A stretch of 64,000 bases of DNA, from NCBI RefSeq assembly GCF_900129025.1, contig NZ_FQUM01000003.1:186001-250000 (forward strand), in the 5' to 3' direction. The stretch comes from Mariniphaga anaerophila (GTDB taxonomy: Bacteria > Bacteroidota > Bacteroidia > Bacteroidales > Prolixibacteraceae). Both the position numbers and the translations under genes were made by a program. Shown here piece by piece: positions 53,805-63,516 of the stretch; position 1 is the first letter of the stretch, and each line of letters opens with the position of its first letter. The notes below the pieces were generated by a model that saw only the letters and a list, made by a program, of their open reading frames with translations, searched no databases and was not told the origin of the DNA.

Positions 53805-54785
53805 TTAATCGAGGGTCTGACCAATATTCGAAGAAATAGCAATCATCCTCTCGTACTCCTGAGGCGTAAGATCTTTAAAATAATAGTGCTGCGGATTTAC
53901 TGCGCTTCCATTGCGGTGCACTTCATAATGAAGGTGAGGAGCGGTAGAACCACCGGTATTTCCCACATAACCAATCACATCGCCACGTTTCACTTTCTGC
54001 CCCTGCCTAACGTTAAAAGCATTCAGGTGGGCATAAATTGTTTCGTAACCAAATCCATGATCAACTTTCAGCATCAATCCGTAGCCTGAACGACTGCGTT
54101 TGGAACCGCTTACTTCCACCACTGTACCGTCGCCGGTAGAATAAACAGGAGTACCAACCGGAGCTGTAAAATCCATGCCATAGTGCATTTTGCGCACTTT
54201 ATAAATCGGATGAATTCGGTATCCCCAGCCACTGGCTGTTCGTTTTAAATCTTCGTTTGCTACCGGCATAACAGCAGGAATACTTGCCAGCATCGTTTCC
54301 TTATTCAGCGCCATCGCCAAAACCTCATCGTACGATTTGGACTGAATGTAAGCCTCTTTGGCTAAAACGTCAATTTTTCGTGCTGTTTCAACAATCAGCT
54401 TCGAGTTGTTCAGATTTTCCAAATGCGAATAATTATTGGCGCCCCCAAATCCGGCTTTTCTCACAGAAGACGGAATCGGGTCGGCTTCAAAAATTACTCT
54501 GTAAATATTGTCATCTCGCTGCTGCAATTCGGTCAGCACATTTTCAATTCGGTCTATATCTCTCGACATCAGCTCATATTGACTTAATAATTGCTGATTT
54601 TCCCTTTTTAATGCTTTCGAACGCGGCGTCTCATAAAAATTCAGAAAAACAACAACCATAATCAGAGCCAGTGCTAAACTGCTCGACAGATATGTAAGTA
54701 TTTTTCCGGATTTTTCTTTGAACGATATTCCTACTCGTTCGTAGCTAAGGGTGTCGGGATTAAATTTATATTTTTTTTTCGCCAT
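53805..54785 (-). CDS. M23 family metallopeptidase, membrane-anchored
   Basis: The 326-residue protein has one membrane helix (about residues 27-49), a coiled-coil segment (about 55-100) and a LytM/M23 domain with the zinc ligands His and Asp of HYGMDF and the HLHYEVH pair; all are present, so it should be active. It would cut peptide cross-links in peptidoglycan from the periplasm, as in cell separation or elongation. It is divergent from alaS and heads the MerR-Nif3 operon. Confidence 0.9.
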   Translation of the reverse strand: MAKKKYKFNPDTLSYERVGISFKEKSGKILTYLSSSLALALIMVVVFLNFYETPRSKALKRENQQLLSQYELMSRDIDRIENVLTELQQRDDNIYRVIFEADPIPSSVRKAGFGGANNYSHLENLNNSKLIVETARKIDVLAKEAYIQSKSYDEVLAMALNKETMLASIPAVMPVANEDLKRTASGWGYRIHPIYKVRKMHYGMDFTAPVGTPVYSTGDGTVVEVSGSKRSRSGYGLMLKVDHGFGYETIYAHLNAFNVRQGQKVKRGDVIGYVGNTGGSTAPHLHYEVHRNGSAVNPQHYYFKDLTPQEYERMIAISSNIGQTLD

Positions 54786-54816
54786 AAAGTTTCGGCTATT
54801 TTTTTCCTGTTTTAAG

Positions 54817-54824
54817 CAAAATTA
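54817..54824 (-). promoter_or_regulatory. Bacteroidota -7 promoter element for the M23 operon
   Basis: On the minus strand the site reads TAATTTTG, 31 bases upstream of the M23 ATG and 12 bases from the divergent alaS -7 element. Confidence 0.45.
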
Positions 54825-54835
54825 ATTAAAACACC

Positions 54836-54843
54836 TAACTTTG
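54836..54843 (+). promoter_or_regulatory. Bacteroidota -7 promoter element for alaS
   Basis: TAACTTTG, a TAnnTTTG match 119 bases before the alaS ATG at 54963. Confidence 0.5.
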
Positions 54844-54962
54844 CATGAATTTTAAATCGAGTGAAATTATTTTCACGCGGCAAAAATAATCAAATTACTT
54901 TCATTCAGGAAATTTGTTTTATTGCATTAAAAATTTTTAACAAAAAGACAGGAAGATTTGAA

Positions 54963-57587
54963 ATGAAAATGACTTCAAAAGAAATACGAAAAGCTTTTCT
55001 TGATTTTTTCGAAGAAAAAGGACACCAGATTGTTAAGTCTGCACCAATGGTAGTAAAAGGCGATCCCACACTCATGTTTACCAACGCGGGGATGAACCAG
55101 TTTAAAGACAAGTTTCTGGGAAACGAACCGATAAAATGGCCGCGTGTTGCAGATACCCAAAAGTGTTTACGCGTATCCGGAAAACACAACGATTTGGAAG
55201 AAGTGGGGCTTGACACTTACCACCATACCATGTTTGAGATGTTGGGAAACTGGTCGTTTGGCGATTACTTTAAAAAGGAAGTCATTGACTGGGCCTGGGA
55301 ATTTTTGGTTGACAAAATGGGGTTGCCCGCAGACAGGCTCTACGCCTCGGTTTTTGAAGGCAGCAGCGACGATAACCTGGGCCGCGACGACGAAGCTGCA
55401 AGCTATTGGGAAAAGCATTTGCCCAAAGAGTGCATTCTGGATGGCAGCAAAAAAGATAATTTCTGGGAAATGGGAGATACCGGCCCGTGCGGACCATGTT
55501 CTGAAATACACGTTGACCTGCGCCCTGAAGAAGAACGGGCTAAATTACCGGGACGGGAACTGGTAAACAAAGATCACCCGCTGGTTATTGAAATCTGGAA
55601 CCTCGTATTTATGCAGTTTAACCGCAAAGCCGATGGCAGTTTGCAGGCGCTTCCGGCCAGACACGTGGATACGGGAATGGGATTTGAGCGGTTGTGTATG
55701 GCAGTACAGGGCGTGACTTCCAATTACGACACCGACCTTTTCCAAAATATAATTGGGGAAATTGAAAAGCTGAGCAACATAAAATACGGAACAGATGAGA
55801 AAACCGACATCGCAATGCGCGTGGTGGCAGACCATCTCCGTGCTGTGGCATTTGCAATTGCCGACGGGCAGTTACCGTCGAACAACAAAGCAGGTTACGT
55901 TATTCGTCGTATTTTGCGAAGAGCCGTTCGTTACGGATACACTTTCCTCTCCCTTCGCGAGCCTTTTATTTATAAACTGGTAGAAGTGCTGAAAAACACG
56001 ATGGGCGACACTTTCTCTGAACTGGCTGCCCAGCAACAGCTTATCGAAAAGGTGATAAAAGAAGAGGAAGAATCGTTCCTGCATACACTTTCAACCGGTA
56101 TAAAATTGCTGGACGAAATGGTTTCTAAAACCCGGCAGGAAAATGGAACGCACATTGACGGGAAAGATGCCTTTGTATTGTACGACACCTACGGATTTCC
56201 GCTGGACCTTACTGCGCTTATTGCCCGCGAACATGGGCTGAGCGTTGATGAAGCCGGTTTTTCCTCAGCCATGGAAGAACAGAAAAAACGTTCGAGAAAT
56301 GCCGCGCAGCTGGAAACCGGGGACTGGATTGATATCAGAAAAATTGACCAGACAAAATTTTTGGGATACGATACTACTGAGGCCGAAGTACGTATTGCGC
56401 GCTACCGCAAAGTTTCCCAGAAAAAGAAAACATACTATCAACTGGTGTTCGACAAAACACCGTTTTACGGCGAATCTGGCGGCCAGGTTGGAGACACCGG
56501 TTACCTCGAACAGGACGGTGCAAAAACAATAATTTTTGACACTCAAAAAGAAAACAACCTCACCGTTCATTTAACAGAAAAATTACCAGAGAATCCGGCT
56601 GAATCATTTCTGGCAGTTGTGAACAGTGAAAAACGCCGCGAAACAGCCAACAACCACACTGCAACCCACCTGCTTCACGCAGCGTTGCGCGAAGTGCTTG
56701 GCACTCATGTTGAACAAAAAGGTTCGTTGGTAAATTCAGACCACCTACGGTTCGACTTTTCTCATTTTCAAAAAATGACAGATGAAGAAATTGAACAGGT
56801 CGAAACATTGGTAAACAAAAAAATACGAGAAAATTCAGCAAAAGAAGAAAACAGGGAAGTGCCCATGAAAAAGGCTCAGGAGTTGGGCGCGATGATGCTT
56901 TTTGGTGAAAAATACGGAGAAGCGGTCAGGGTTATTAAATTTGGCAAATCCATTGAATTGTGTGGAGGAACCCACGTAGAAGCCACCGGCCAGATTGGGC
57001 TGTTTAAAATCGTATCGGAAAGCGCAATTGCAGCGGGAGTACGACGCATTGAAGCCATCACCGGCAAACACGCTGAAGAATTTGTAAACGACCAGATTAA
57101 TACCCTGAAAAACGTTCGTGAGGCGATGAAAGGCTCAAAAGACATTTTGGCCGGGGTTACAAATCTTTTGAAGGAAAATGCTGATCTGTCGAAAAAAATT
57201 GAAGCATTTGAACGCGAGCAGACCAAAGCCCTGAAAAATGATTTGAAAAACAAGATCACAAAAAAAGGCGACATAAATATTATTGCAGAACAGGTGCAGG
57301 TTGAAAATGCAGCAATGATTAAAGACCTTGCTTTTCAACTGAAAAACGAGGTAGAAAATCTATTCATGGTGATTGGTGCTGACATAAACGGAAAACCAAA
57401 CCTCACCATAATGATTTCGGAAAGCCTGGTTGACCAGAAAGGATTAAATGCCGGCAAAATTGTGCGCGAGGCAGGAAAAGAAATAAAAGGCGGCGGTGGC
57501 GGACAAACATTCTATGCAACTGCCGGCGGGAAGGATGCAGCCGGAATACCTGCAGCCATTGAGAAAGCGCTGAGTTTCACCAACTAA
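54963..57587 (+). CDS. alaS: Alanyl-tRNA synthetase
   Basis: The 874-residue enzyme has the catalytic core ([39 protein letters not shown]), the editing domain with zinc-binding HTATHLLH and [13 protein letters not shown], and the C-terminal dimerisation domain with [14 protein letters not shown]. The start at ATG 54963 ([21 protein letters not shown]) matches the family; a GTG 34 codons upstream gives only an unrelated extension. Confidence 0.95.
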   Translation: MKMTSKEIRKAFLDFFEEKGHQIVKSAPMVVKGDPTLMFTNAGMNQFKDKFLGNEPIKWPRVADTQKCLRVSGKHNDLEEVGLDTYHHTMFEMLGNWSFGDYFKKEVIDWAWEFLVDKMGLPADRLYASVFEGSSDDNLGRDDEAASYWEKHLPKECILDGSKKDNFWEMGDTGPCGPCSEIHVDLRPEEERAKLPGRELVNKDHPLVIEIWNLVFMQFNRKADGSLQALPARHVDTGMGFERLCMAVQGVTSNYDTDLFQNIIGEIEKLSNIKYGTDEKTDIAMRVVADHLRAVAFAIADGQLPSNNKAGYVIRRILRRAVRYGYTFLSLREPFIYKLVEVLKNTMGDTFSELAAQQQLIEKVIKEEEESFLHTLSTGIKLLDEMVSKTRQENGTHIDGKDAFVLYDTYGFPLDLTALIAREHGLSVDEAGFSSAMEEQKKRSRNAAQLETGDWIDIRKIDQTKFLGYDTTEAEVRIARYRKVSQKKKTYYQLVFDKTPFYGESGGQVGDTGYLEQDGAKTIIFDTQKENNLTVHLTEKLPENPAESFLAVVNSEKRRETANNHTATHLLHAALREVLGTHVEQKGSLVNSDHLRFDFSHFQKMTDEEIEQVETLVNKKIRENSAKEENREVPMKKAQELGAMMLFGEKYGEAVRVIKFGKSIELCGGTHVEATGQIGLFKIVSESAIAAGVRRIEAITGKHAEEFVNDQINTLKNVREAMKGSKDILAGVTNLLKENADLSKKIEAFEREQTKALKNDLKNKITKKGDINIIAEQVQVENAAMIKDLAFQLKNEVENLFMVIGADINGKPNLTIMISESLVDQKGLNAGKIVREAGKEIKGGGGGQTFYATAGGKDAAGIPAAIEKALSFTN

Positions 57588-57657
57588 ACTGCACATGTTT
57601 TCAACAATTGTTAATAGCACTGGTTGAAACATGGTGAATACAATCAGCCCAAAAAAG

Positions 57658-57689
57658 TTGCTTTGTAGTAGTCTTTTATCCTAATTTTG
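57658..57689 (+). promoter_or_regulatory. Promoter candidate for the structured RNA
   Basis: TTG at 57658-57660, a 21-base spacer, and TAATTTTG at 57682-57689. It is oriented into the hairpin array, whose first clear hairpin begins 85 bases later. Confidence 0.45.
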
Positions 57690-57694
57690 ATAAT

Positions 57695-58468
57695 ACCAGG
57701 TGAGCGATAAAAGGCAGCTCCAAAAATGTGGAAAAGGCAAAAGTTTCTTAGCTGAAACCGGAACCGATTCTCTCCTTCCTCCGGGAAGGCACATCAGAAG
57801 AGCCGAAGTTTGAACCGGGTTGTCTGGAAACCAGCGGTTCATTCAATCATCAGGAAGAGAACCAGACGTTCTTTCAAAGATTGAGTCTTCAGGCAGGAGG
57901 CCGCCAACCGAAAGGAAGGCAACAAAAAACTCCGGTTTCTTGAAAAAGCCATACTGCATAGCACAAAGCGGGTTTCCCGCAAAATGCAAATTGCCGAAAA
58001 CTGTTTTCTTCGGAAAACAGATGAAAGCACTGAAAGACACTTCGTCCGAAAAGGCAATCCGGAAAGCCGAACGGACTACTTAAACGTTTTGCCGTAGAAA
58101 GCAAAACCGGAAAGTACAGGGCAAAAAATTCAGTTGAAAAACTGAACAAAAGCCGGCCATAATAACTGTAGCCTGGCGCTCGGGAATACTTCGGTAAACC
58201 CAGTGAATGGGAGCTATTCGTAACAGAGTAGTTCCCATTTGTGCTTTTAAGAGGGATAGAAGTTATGGATTTTTCAGATTCCTGAAAGGGTGCATTGGGC
58301 GTTTGTAGTTTTGTCCATCACAACAACTCCCATGTTGTTCGGGCGTTGAAAAACCATTACCGACCTCCCTGTCGCTCCGGTAGTCGTGAATTTTTTTCGT
58401 CATTAACAAACTTCACATATAATCAAAAAAAATATGTCCGGCAGCAAACTACTACCGGACAGATTTTT
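57695..58468 (+). ncRNA. Candidate large structured non-coding RNA (about 770 nt)
   Basis: Hairpins on the plus strand: 57774-57789 (6 bp, UCCG loop closed by C-G); 57811-57841 (TGAACCG/CGGTTCA enclosing CTGG-AAA-CCAG); 57842-57885 (TTCAATC/GATTGAG around GAAC/GTTC); 57955-57988 (TGCAT/ATGCA around GCGGG-TTT-CCCGC); 58001-58020 (8 bp, C(UUCG)G); 58044-58076 (GTCCG/CGGAC); 58086-58107 (7 bp); 58129-58146 (7 bp, GAAA loop); 58152-58177 (GCCGGC with one bulge); 58182-58201 (GGG/CCC and TAC-UUCG-GTA); 58206-58239 (11 bp); 58272-58287 (6 bp); 58322-58339 (6 bp). Ends are inferred from the promoter-like and terminator-like elements. I do not recognise RNase P RNA, tmRNA, SRP or 6S RNA, nor a group II intron domain V. 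Confidence 0.55.
58435..58468. terminator. Terminator-like hairpin between the structured RNA and susD
   Basis: Stem TGTCCGG (58435-58441) / CCGGACA (58455-58461). On the plus strand it is followed by GATTTTTC, and on the minus strand by ATATTTTTTT, so it can serve both the RNA and the susCD transcript. Confidence 0.75.
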
Positions 58469-58511
58469 CAAAACAACCTGATTCCTAATCAGGCAATTCT
58501 ACATAGCGGTC

Positions 58512-60056
58512 TTATTGCCAGCCGTTATTTGTCGCATCAGTATTCAATAAATTAGGATTCAGAATTATTTCTTCCTCAGGCAAAGGATATTTAAGGTGTT
58601 TTTCTGAAATATTGCTTGCCGGATTATTGTGTGGTCTTTGCTCCGTATTTCTGATTGTTTCAATCAAAATTCCCCAACGCCACAAATCAAGTTTCCGGTA
58701 GGCTTCTCCGCACAACTCAAACTTACGTTCATCGTACATTTTAGTTCTGAACTCCTCTTTAGATAACCCACTCCACGGCTTATCCGGATTAAAAGCTCTG
58801 GCTCTTACAGCATTAACATACTCATAAGCCTCTCCGGGCCCGTTTAATTCATTTTCAGCCTCGGCAGCCATCAGGTAGATATCTGCCATGCGAAATACGA
58901 CATAATTTACAGACGAATTGTGGCGGGCATGATTCTCTTGATCTAAGTTCCACATCTTTTTGAAATAAGGATATTGCAACTCAAACCCCAGGTATTCCTG
59001 AATGATGGTTTCAGAATATCTCAAATCCCCATCTTCCCAGTTTTCCGCCCTTGCAAGTTCGGGAAGAGGAATCATTTTCCCATAGCCGGCCATCCATTCA
59101 TTGCGTTCATTCAGCGCTTGCTTAAATGCAGCAGAAACTCCGGGTTCATTTCTGCGTAAAGGTTCATCTTTATCGATACGAGGATTGTACCAGTTCTGAC
59201 GAGACTGTTTGAACACATCGTCGATAGCATCGCGGCCGAAAAAGTCAACGGCAAAAATAATTTCGTCATTGTATTGATTATAAGAATCTTTCTGATCAAA
59301 AACATCAGCAAAGTTATCCAGAAGTCGATGATTAGGACTCTGAATCAGCTTTTTGCATTCTGCCAGCGTTCCTGCCCAGTTTTCTTCCATCATAAAATAC
59401 TTAGCTTTTAAGGCGGTGGCAGCCCATTTGGTAGCACGGCCCAAATCAGAAGCAGGATAAGATGCAGGCAACAAATTATACGCACGATCTAGATCGTTTC
59501 TCATCTCTTCACGTATAAGCTCTTTATCGGTACGTTCAATGGTTGATAATTCATCTATTGACAACAGTTCCCTGAAATATGGGACATCTCCCCAGATGTT
59601 GGTTAAATGCCAATACATCAAAGCCCGGATAAAAAGAGCTTCTCCGATTGCCTGGTTTTGTACCGACTCCGACACGTTTTCATTTCCCTCAATACTGGAA
59701 ATAAACAAATCCGCATTTCTTATCACCTCGTAAAGAGCTTTGTAAGTATCATAAACATATGCTGTAGATGCATTCCATGTGTAGTTATAGGTTTCATTAT
59801 CTTCTGCCCGGTTAGTTCCAACCTCATCTCCTCCCATCAGGTAAAACCTATCTAACCCTACATTGCGGTACAAACCATCCTGATGCAATAACATATACAA
59901 GCCATTTACAGCCAGCTTTGCCTCAGCATCGTTTTTAAAAAATGTTGTTGTTGTTAATTCACTTTTTGATTCTTCTTTCAGGAAATCGTCAGAGCAGCCC
60001 GCGAGCAACACAATCAATATAATTGTCAGTATCTTAATGTCTTTAATTGGCTTCAT
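58512..60056 (-). CDS. SusD-like glycan-binding outer-membrane lipoprotein
   Basis: The 514-residue protein has a lipoprotein signal (LIVLLAGC) followed by the SusD start SDDFLKEESKSEL and the TPR-rich RagB/SusD fold: EALFIRALMYWHLTNIWGDVPYF, GRATKWAATALKAKYFM, VFRMADIYLMAAEAENELNG and VNAVRARAF. It should bind substrate at the cell surface and form a lid over the partner TonB-dependent channel encoded 18 bases upstream. The ligand is unknown; no glycoside hydrolase is nearby. Confidence 0.93.
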   Translation of the reverse strand: MKPIKDIKILTIILIVLLAGCSDDFLKEESKSELTTTTFFKNDAEAKLAVNGLYMLLHQDGLYRNVGLDRFYLMGGDEVGTNRAEDNETYNYTWNASTAYVYDTYKALYEVIRNADLFISSIEGNENVSESVQNQAIGEALFIRALMYWHLTNIWGDVPYFRELLSIDELSTIERTDKELIREEMRNDLDRAYNLLPASYPASDLGRATKWAATALKAKYFMMEENWAGTLAECKKLIQSPNHRLLDNFADVFDQKDSYNQYNDEIIFAVDFFGRDAIDDVFKQSRQNWYNPRIDKDEPLRRNEPGVSAAFKQALNERNEWMAGYGKMIPLPELARAENWEDGDLRYSETIIQEYLGFELQYPYFKKMWNLDQENHARHNSSVNYVVFRMADIYLMAAEAENELNGPGEAYEYVNAVRARAFNPDKPWSGLSKEEFRTKMYDERKFELCGEAYRKLDLWRWGILIETIRNTEQRPHNNPASNISEKHLKYPLPEEEIILNPNLLNTDATNNGWQ

Positions 60057-60074
60057 AATTATATTTATTATTGG

Positions 60075-63000
60075 TTAGAAATTTAATTTAATTCCGGCGA
60101 CAAATGACCTGGTATATGGATACTGGCCATAGTAAAGCCCCTGTGCCAGTGATTCAGTTCCCAGGTAGCTTACTTCCGGATCTCCCTGAGAAAAATTGGA
60201 AAGCAGAAACAGATTATTGCCTGTTAAATAAATATTAGCCGATTTTATTACTTTTTCAAATCCTATTTTACTTGTTGGCAAATCGTAAGAAACGGTAACC
60301 TGTTTCAATCGTAAAAATGATGCATCTTCTACCCATATTGAACTGGGCGGAAAGAATGCTCCCTGAGAAGTTCCTGCCCGTGGAATGTCCGAACTTTCGT
60401 TTACGCCTTCTATCCAACGATTACGTACTTCGGTAGACAGGTTGAATTCGTTTTTGCCAAATAGCGATGTTTCTCTCGACCGGTTTAGAATTTCATTCCC
60501 GTATGTAAACTGGAAAAACATATCAAAAGTAAATCCCTTGTAGCTTAACACGTTCCGGAGTCCTCCCTGAAAATCAGGCTCGGGGCTTCCCAGAACCTTT
60601 CTGTCGGCTTCGGTTAATTCTCCGTCGTTATTTACATCGTCAAACCTGGGGCCTCCGATAAAGCCTTTTCCTTCCCAGCCGTCAGCAATAATTTCTTCCT
60701 GGTTTTTATATGTTCCCAAATAAGTTACGCCATAAAATGTTGGAACAGTTTCGCCAACAATCAGCCTCATATATCCGCCGTTAGCAGAGGCATCTACTGC
60801 TTCGTCGAGCTGAATCCAGTCCACGCCACCCAAATCAACAACCTTATTTCTGTTAGCCGACAACACCAGCGTGGTTTCCCAGAAGAAATCAGGTTTCGAC
60901 ACATTCATGGTTCGTATGTTCAAATCGATACCTTTATTCTCTATCTCTCCAATATTTTGAAGTTGATTGTTTCCTACAGTTCCCGGAACCTTTCGTTCCA
61001 AAAGCAAGTCTGTTGTATTTTTCTTGTAAAAATCTGCTTCAACATTAATCCGCCCGTTAAGCAATGCAAGATCCATCCCGAGGTCAAACTGTTTTGTGGT
61101 TTCCCAACTTAAATTACTACTGGGCAAATCGCCGATAATAATGGCATTAAACAGGTTTTGATTAAAGTAGTTATATGTTCCGGTAAACGTTGCAAGCGAG
61201 TTGTAGGGGCTCACTCCCTGGTCGCCAACAATTCCGTAGCTGGTTCTTAATTTCAGTGATGAAATAGCATCAACAGATTTCATAAAATCTTCTTCATGCA
61301 GGTTCCACGCCAATCCTAAAGACGGGAAAAACGCATACTTGTTTCCTTCTTCAAAAACTGAAGAACCGTCGCGTCTGCCAACTAGCGTAACCAGGTATTT
61401 TCCCCTGTATGAATAATCCAGCCGAGCTAAAAGCGATGCGAATGTTCGTTGCACATAACCGGTATTCATAATGTAAGTACTTTGTTCTGAGCCCAAAGAA
61501 ATGTTATTGTATCCAACGGCATCGTTTACAAATCCACTGGCTGACATTCCGGAGGTTTCCGCTACATCTTTTTGCCAGGTAGCACCGGCTAAAGCGGTTA
61601 TTCGGTGGTCATTCAATTCCTTTGAGAAGGTTATTGTATTTTCGTTCAAAATACTTCTGTACCGGTTCTGGGTTACTGTTGCACTTCCTCCTAATTGATA
61701 CACCATTCTTTCGGGCAATTCACCAGGCAGGTATTGGTTTTCTCTAAAATCGGTTAACGATGTTCCCACGGTTGATTTTAGTCTGAGTCCACTAATCGGT
61801 TCGTATTCGAGGTACGAATTGCCGACAAATTTTTTGGTGTTACGATTATCCTGGCGCAGGTTAATGTCCGCAACCGGATTTCTTTCTTCGCGGCCGCTTT
61901 TCGGGTTAATCCCGTTGTAGGTTCCGTCTTCGTTATAAACCGGTCTTATCGACAATAACCTGTTTACGGTCTGATCCCACTCTACTTTATTGTTTTCCTG
62001 GTTGATGTCTGCAATGCTCATTCGGATTCCGGATCTCACCTTATCAGAAATATCCATATCCAGATTTACACGTAAAGAATAACGCTCCAACCCTGAATTT
62101 TTAATTACTCCCTTTTGGTCGAACCGGTTAAAAGAAACATAGTAGTTCATATTATTGCTTCCACCGGAAACCGAAACATCGGTATTATTTATAACCCCGT
62201 TTTGCTTGACTAGACCAATCCAATCGGTATTCGCATAATTTCCGCCTGCGGGAAATTCGAGTGGCAAAGAAGTATCAGTATAACCAAAGCCATTAGGGCC
62301 GGGAATAAACTGAGATGCTTCATTCATGTAATCGAGATAGTCTTGCCCGGTTAAAACCTCATAGTTATTAGCGATTGTTTGAACGGTTGTGTAGTGGTTA
62401 AAACTGATATTAGGTTTTCCGCCGCTAATTCGCTTACCGCTTTTTGTAGTAATAAGAATAACACCTGCCGCTCCTCTGGTTCCATAAATAGAAAGAGCAG
62501 TTGCATCTTTTAATACTTCAATGGATTTGACGTCATTCACATTAAGCGTATTCAAATCGAAATCGCTACCTGCAATAAAACCATCGATAACATACAATGG
62601 AGAATTATTTCCTTTTACCGAGTTTGTTCCCCTGATACGAACAGTAGCTGCAGCACCGGGGGCGCCGCTTGTAGAAGTTACAGAAACACCGGCGGCTCTG
62701 CCTTGCATTGCCTGATCGATCCTCGGTGTGGGCTGATTTTCCAACACTTCAGAATCTACAGATGTTACAGACGAAACTAAGTCTCTTTTCTTGGTTACGC
62801 CATAACCGATTGCTACCACTTCTTCGAGCCCGATAGCATCGGTTTCCATAACAACATTAAAATTAGTTTCGTTTGTAACAGCCAATTCTTTCGTTTTCAT
62901 CCCAACAAAAGAGAATGTAAGAACTGCATCCGCCGGAACATTTTTCAAGGAGTAATTACCGTCGACATCACTTGCCGTTCCCATTGTTGTTCCTTTTATG

Positions 63001-63146
63001 ATAACAGTTACTCCCGGCAGTGGGAACCCTTGATCGTCGCTTATGGTTCCATTTATTGTTTTCTCCTGAGCAAATCCCTGAAAAGAGAACACAATTCCAA
63101 AAATGAAGACCATTAAATACTCAAATTTCTTTGTTTTCATAATCAT
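60075..63146 (-). CDS. SusC-like TonB-dependent outer-membrane transporter
   Basis: The 1023-residue protein has a signal peptide, a carboxypeptidase-regulatory-like domain (GTISDDQGFPLPGVTVIIKGTTMGTASDVDGNY), a plug domain (EEVVAIGYGVTKKRDLVSSVTSV, VRIRGTNSVKGNNSPLYVIDGFIAG, IEVLKDATALSIYGTRGAAGVILITTK) and a 22-strand barrel ending in KLNF. It forms the channel of a SusCD pair. No anti-sigma factor or hybrid two-component sensor is adjacent. Confidence 0.94.
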   Translation of the reverse strand: MIMKTKKFEYLMVFIFGIVFSFQGFAQEKTINGTISDDQGFPLPGVTVIIKGTTMGTASDVDGNYSLKNVPADAVLTFSFVGMKTKELAVTNETNFNVVMETDAIGLEEVVAIGYGVTKKRDLVSSVTSVDSEVLENQPTPRIDQAMQGRAAGVSVTSTSGAPGAAATVRIRGTNSVKGNNSPLYVIDGFIAGSDFDLNTLNVNDVKSIEVLKDATALSIYGTRGAAGVILITTKSGKRISGGKPNISFNHYTTVQTIANNYEVLTGQDYLDYMNEASQFIPGPNGFGYTDTSLPLEFPAGGNYANTDWIGLVKQNGVINNTDVSVSGGSNNMNYYVSFNRFDQKGVIKNSGLERYSLRVNLDMDISDKVRSGIRMSIADINQENNKVEWDQTVNRLLSIRPVYNEDGTYNGINPKSGREERNPVADINLRQDNRNTKKFVGNSYLEYEPISGLRLKSTVGTSLTDFRENQYLPGELPERMVYQLGGSATVTQNRYRSILNENTITFSKELNDHRITALAGATWQKDVAETSGMSASGFVNDAVGYNNISLGSEQSTYIMNTGYVQRTFASLLARLDYSYRGKYLVTLVGRRDGSSVFEEGNKYAFFPSLGLAWNLHEEDFMKSVDAISSLKLRTSYGIVGDQGVSPYNSLATFTGTYNYFNQNLFNAIIIGDLPSSNLSWETTKQFDLGMDLALLNGRINVEADFYKKNTTDLLLERKVPGTVGNNQLQNIGEIENKGIDLNIRTMNVSKPDFFWETTLVLSANRNKVVDLGGVDWIQLDEAVDASANGGYMRLIVGETVPTFYGVTYLGTYKNQEEIIADGWEGKGFIGGPRFDDVNNDGELTEADRKVLGSPEPDFQGGLRNVLSYKGFTFDMFFQFTYGNEILNRSRETSLFGKNEFNLSTEVRNRWIEGVNESSDIPRAGTSQGAFFPPSSIWVEDASFLRLKQVTVSYDLPTSKIGFEKVIKSANIYLTGNNLFLLSNFSQGDPEVSYLGTESLAQGLYYGQYPYTRSFVAGIKLNF

Positions 63147-63516
63147 ATTTTAATAGTTAGAATGCTATGTAAACCAGTAAAAAATGACCAAATCTGTATT
63201 TAACGGATGTTGAAACCTTATCCTGAAAATGTTACATTTATTCAAAATTGTTTAGATATCGTGTAATTTCAAACAAATTACCCGAAATGCGATTTTCAAC
63301 TCAATAATCGGGATAGCATGCCGGCAATGTACTATGCGAGCTCCACTTCCGGAAGCTCACACACAAACCAATATAGGTTCTGATTTCGATAAATGTTATT
63401 ACATAATTATCGATTTTGGGGATGTATCAGATTTCAGACCAACTCTCGACAAAGCTAATGACAAGAAGCCTCACCCCATTTCAGAATTATGTATTTTAGA
63501 TGGAAACTCACTTTAC
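63147..63516. other. Intergenic region upstream of susC
   Basis: The 370 bases presumably hold the susC promoter. The best match on the minus strand is CAATTTTG at 63243-63250, one mismatch from TAnnTTTG. A short hairpin (GAGCT / AGCTC) lies at 63338-63358. No gene is evident; a plus-strand frame here (63334-63660) runs antisense into the next gene. Confidence 0.4.

Larger units (their letters stand above)
57588..58511. other. 924-base region without a protein gene
   Basis: No reading frame here looks like a protein. The longest, 87 codons (57820-58083), overlaps several hairpins and has no family resemblance. The region instead holds a post-alaS hairpin (TTTCAAC at 57599 with GTTGAAA at 57623), a promoter-like element, and the dense hairpin array described as a candidate RNA. 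A second hairpin near susD (CCTGATT / AATCAGG, 58477-58493) belongs to the susD 3' end. Confidence 0.7.

Noticed and set aside
54861-54962. GTG start 34 codons upstream of alaS
   Set aside because: Alanyl-tRNA synthetases begin close to the [13 protein letters not shown] segment; the extension has no counterpart.
57820-58083. 87-codon plus-strand frame in the gap between alaS and susD
   Set aside because: It starts at TTG, has no recognisable domain, is rich in Lys, Ser and Arg, and runs through several perfect hairpins that are better explained by RNA structure.
57695-58468. Group II intron, RNase P RNA, tmRNA or SRP RNA as identity of the structured region
   Set aside because: No reverse transcriptase gene, no recognisable domain V, no conserved RNase P core, and no tmRNA tag or tRNA-like ends were seen. 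A covariance-model search would settle it.
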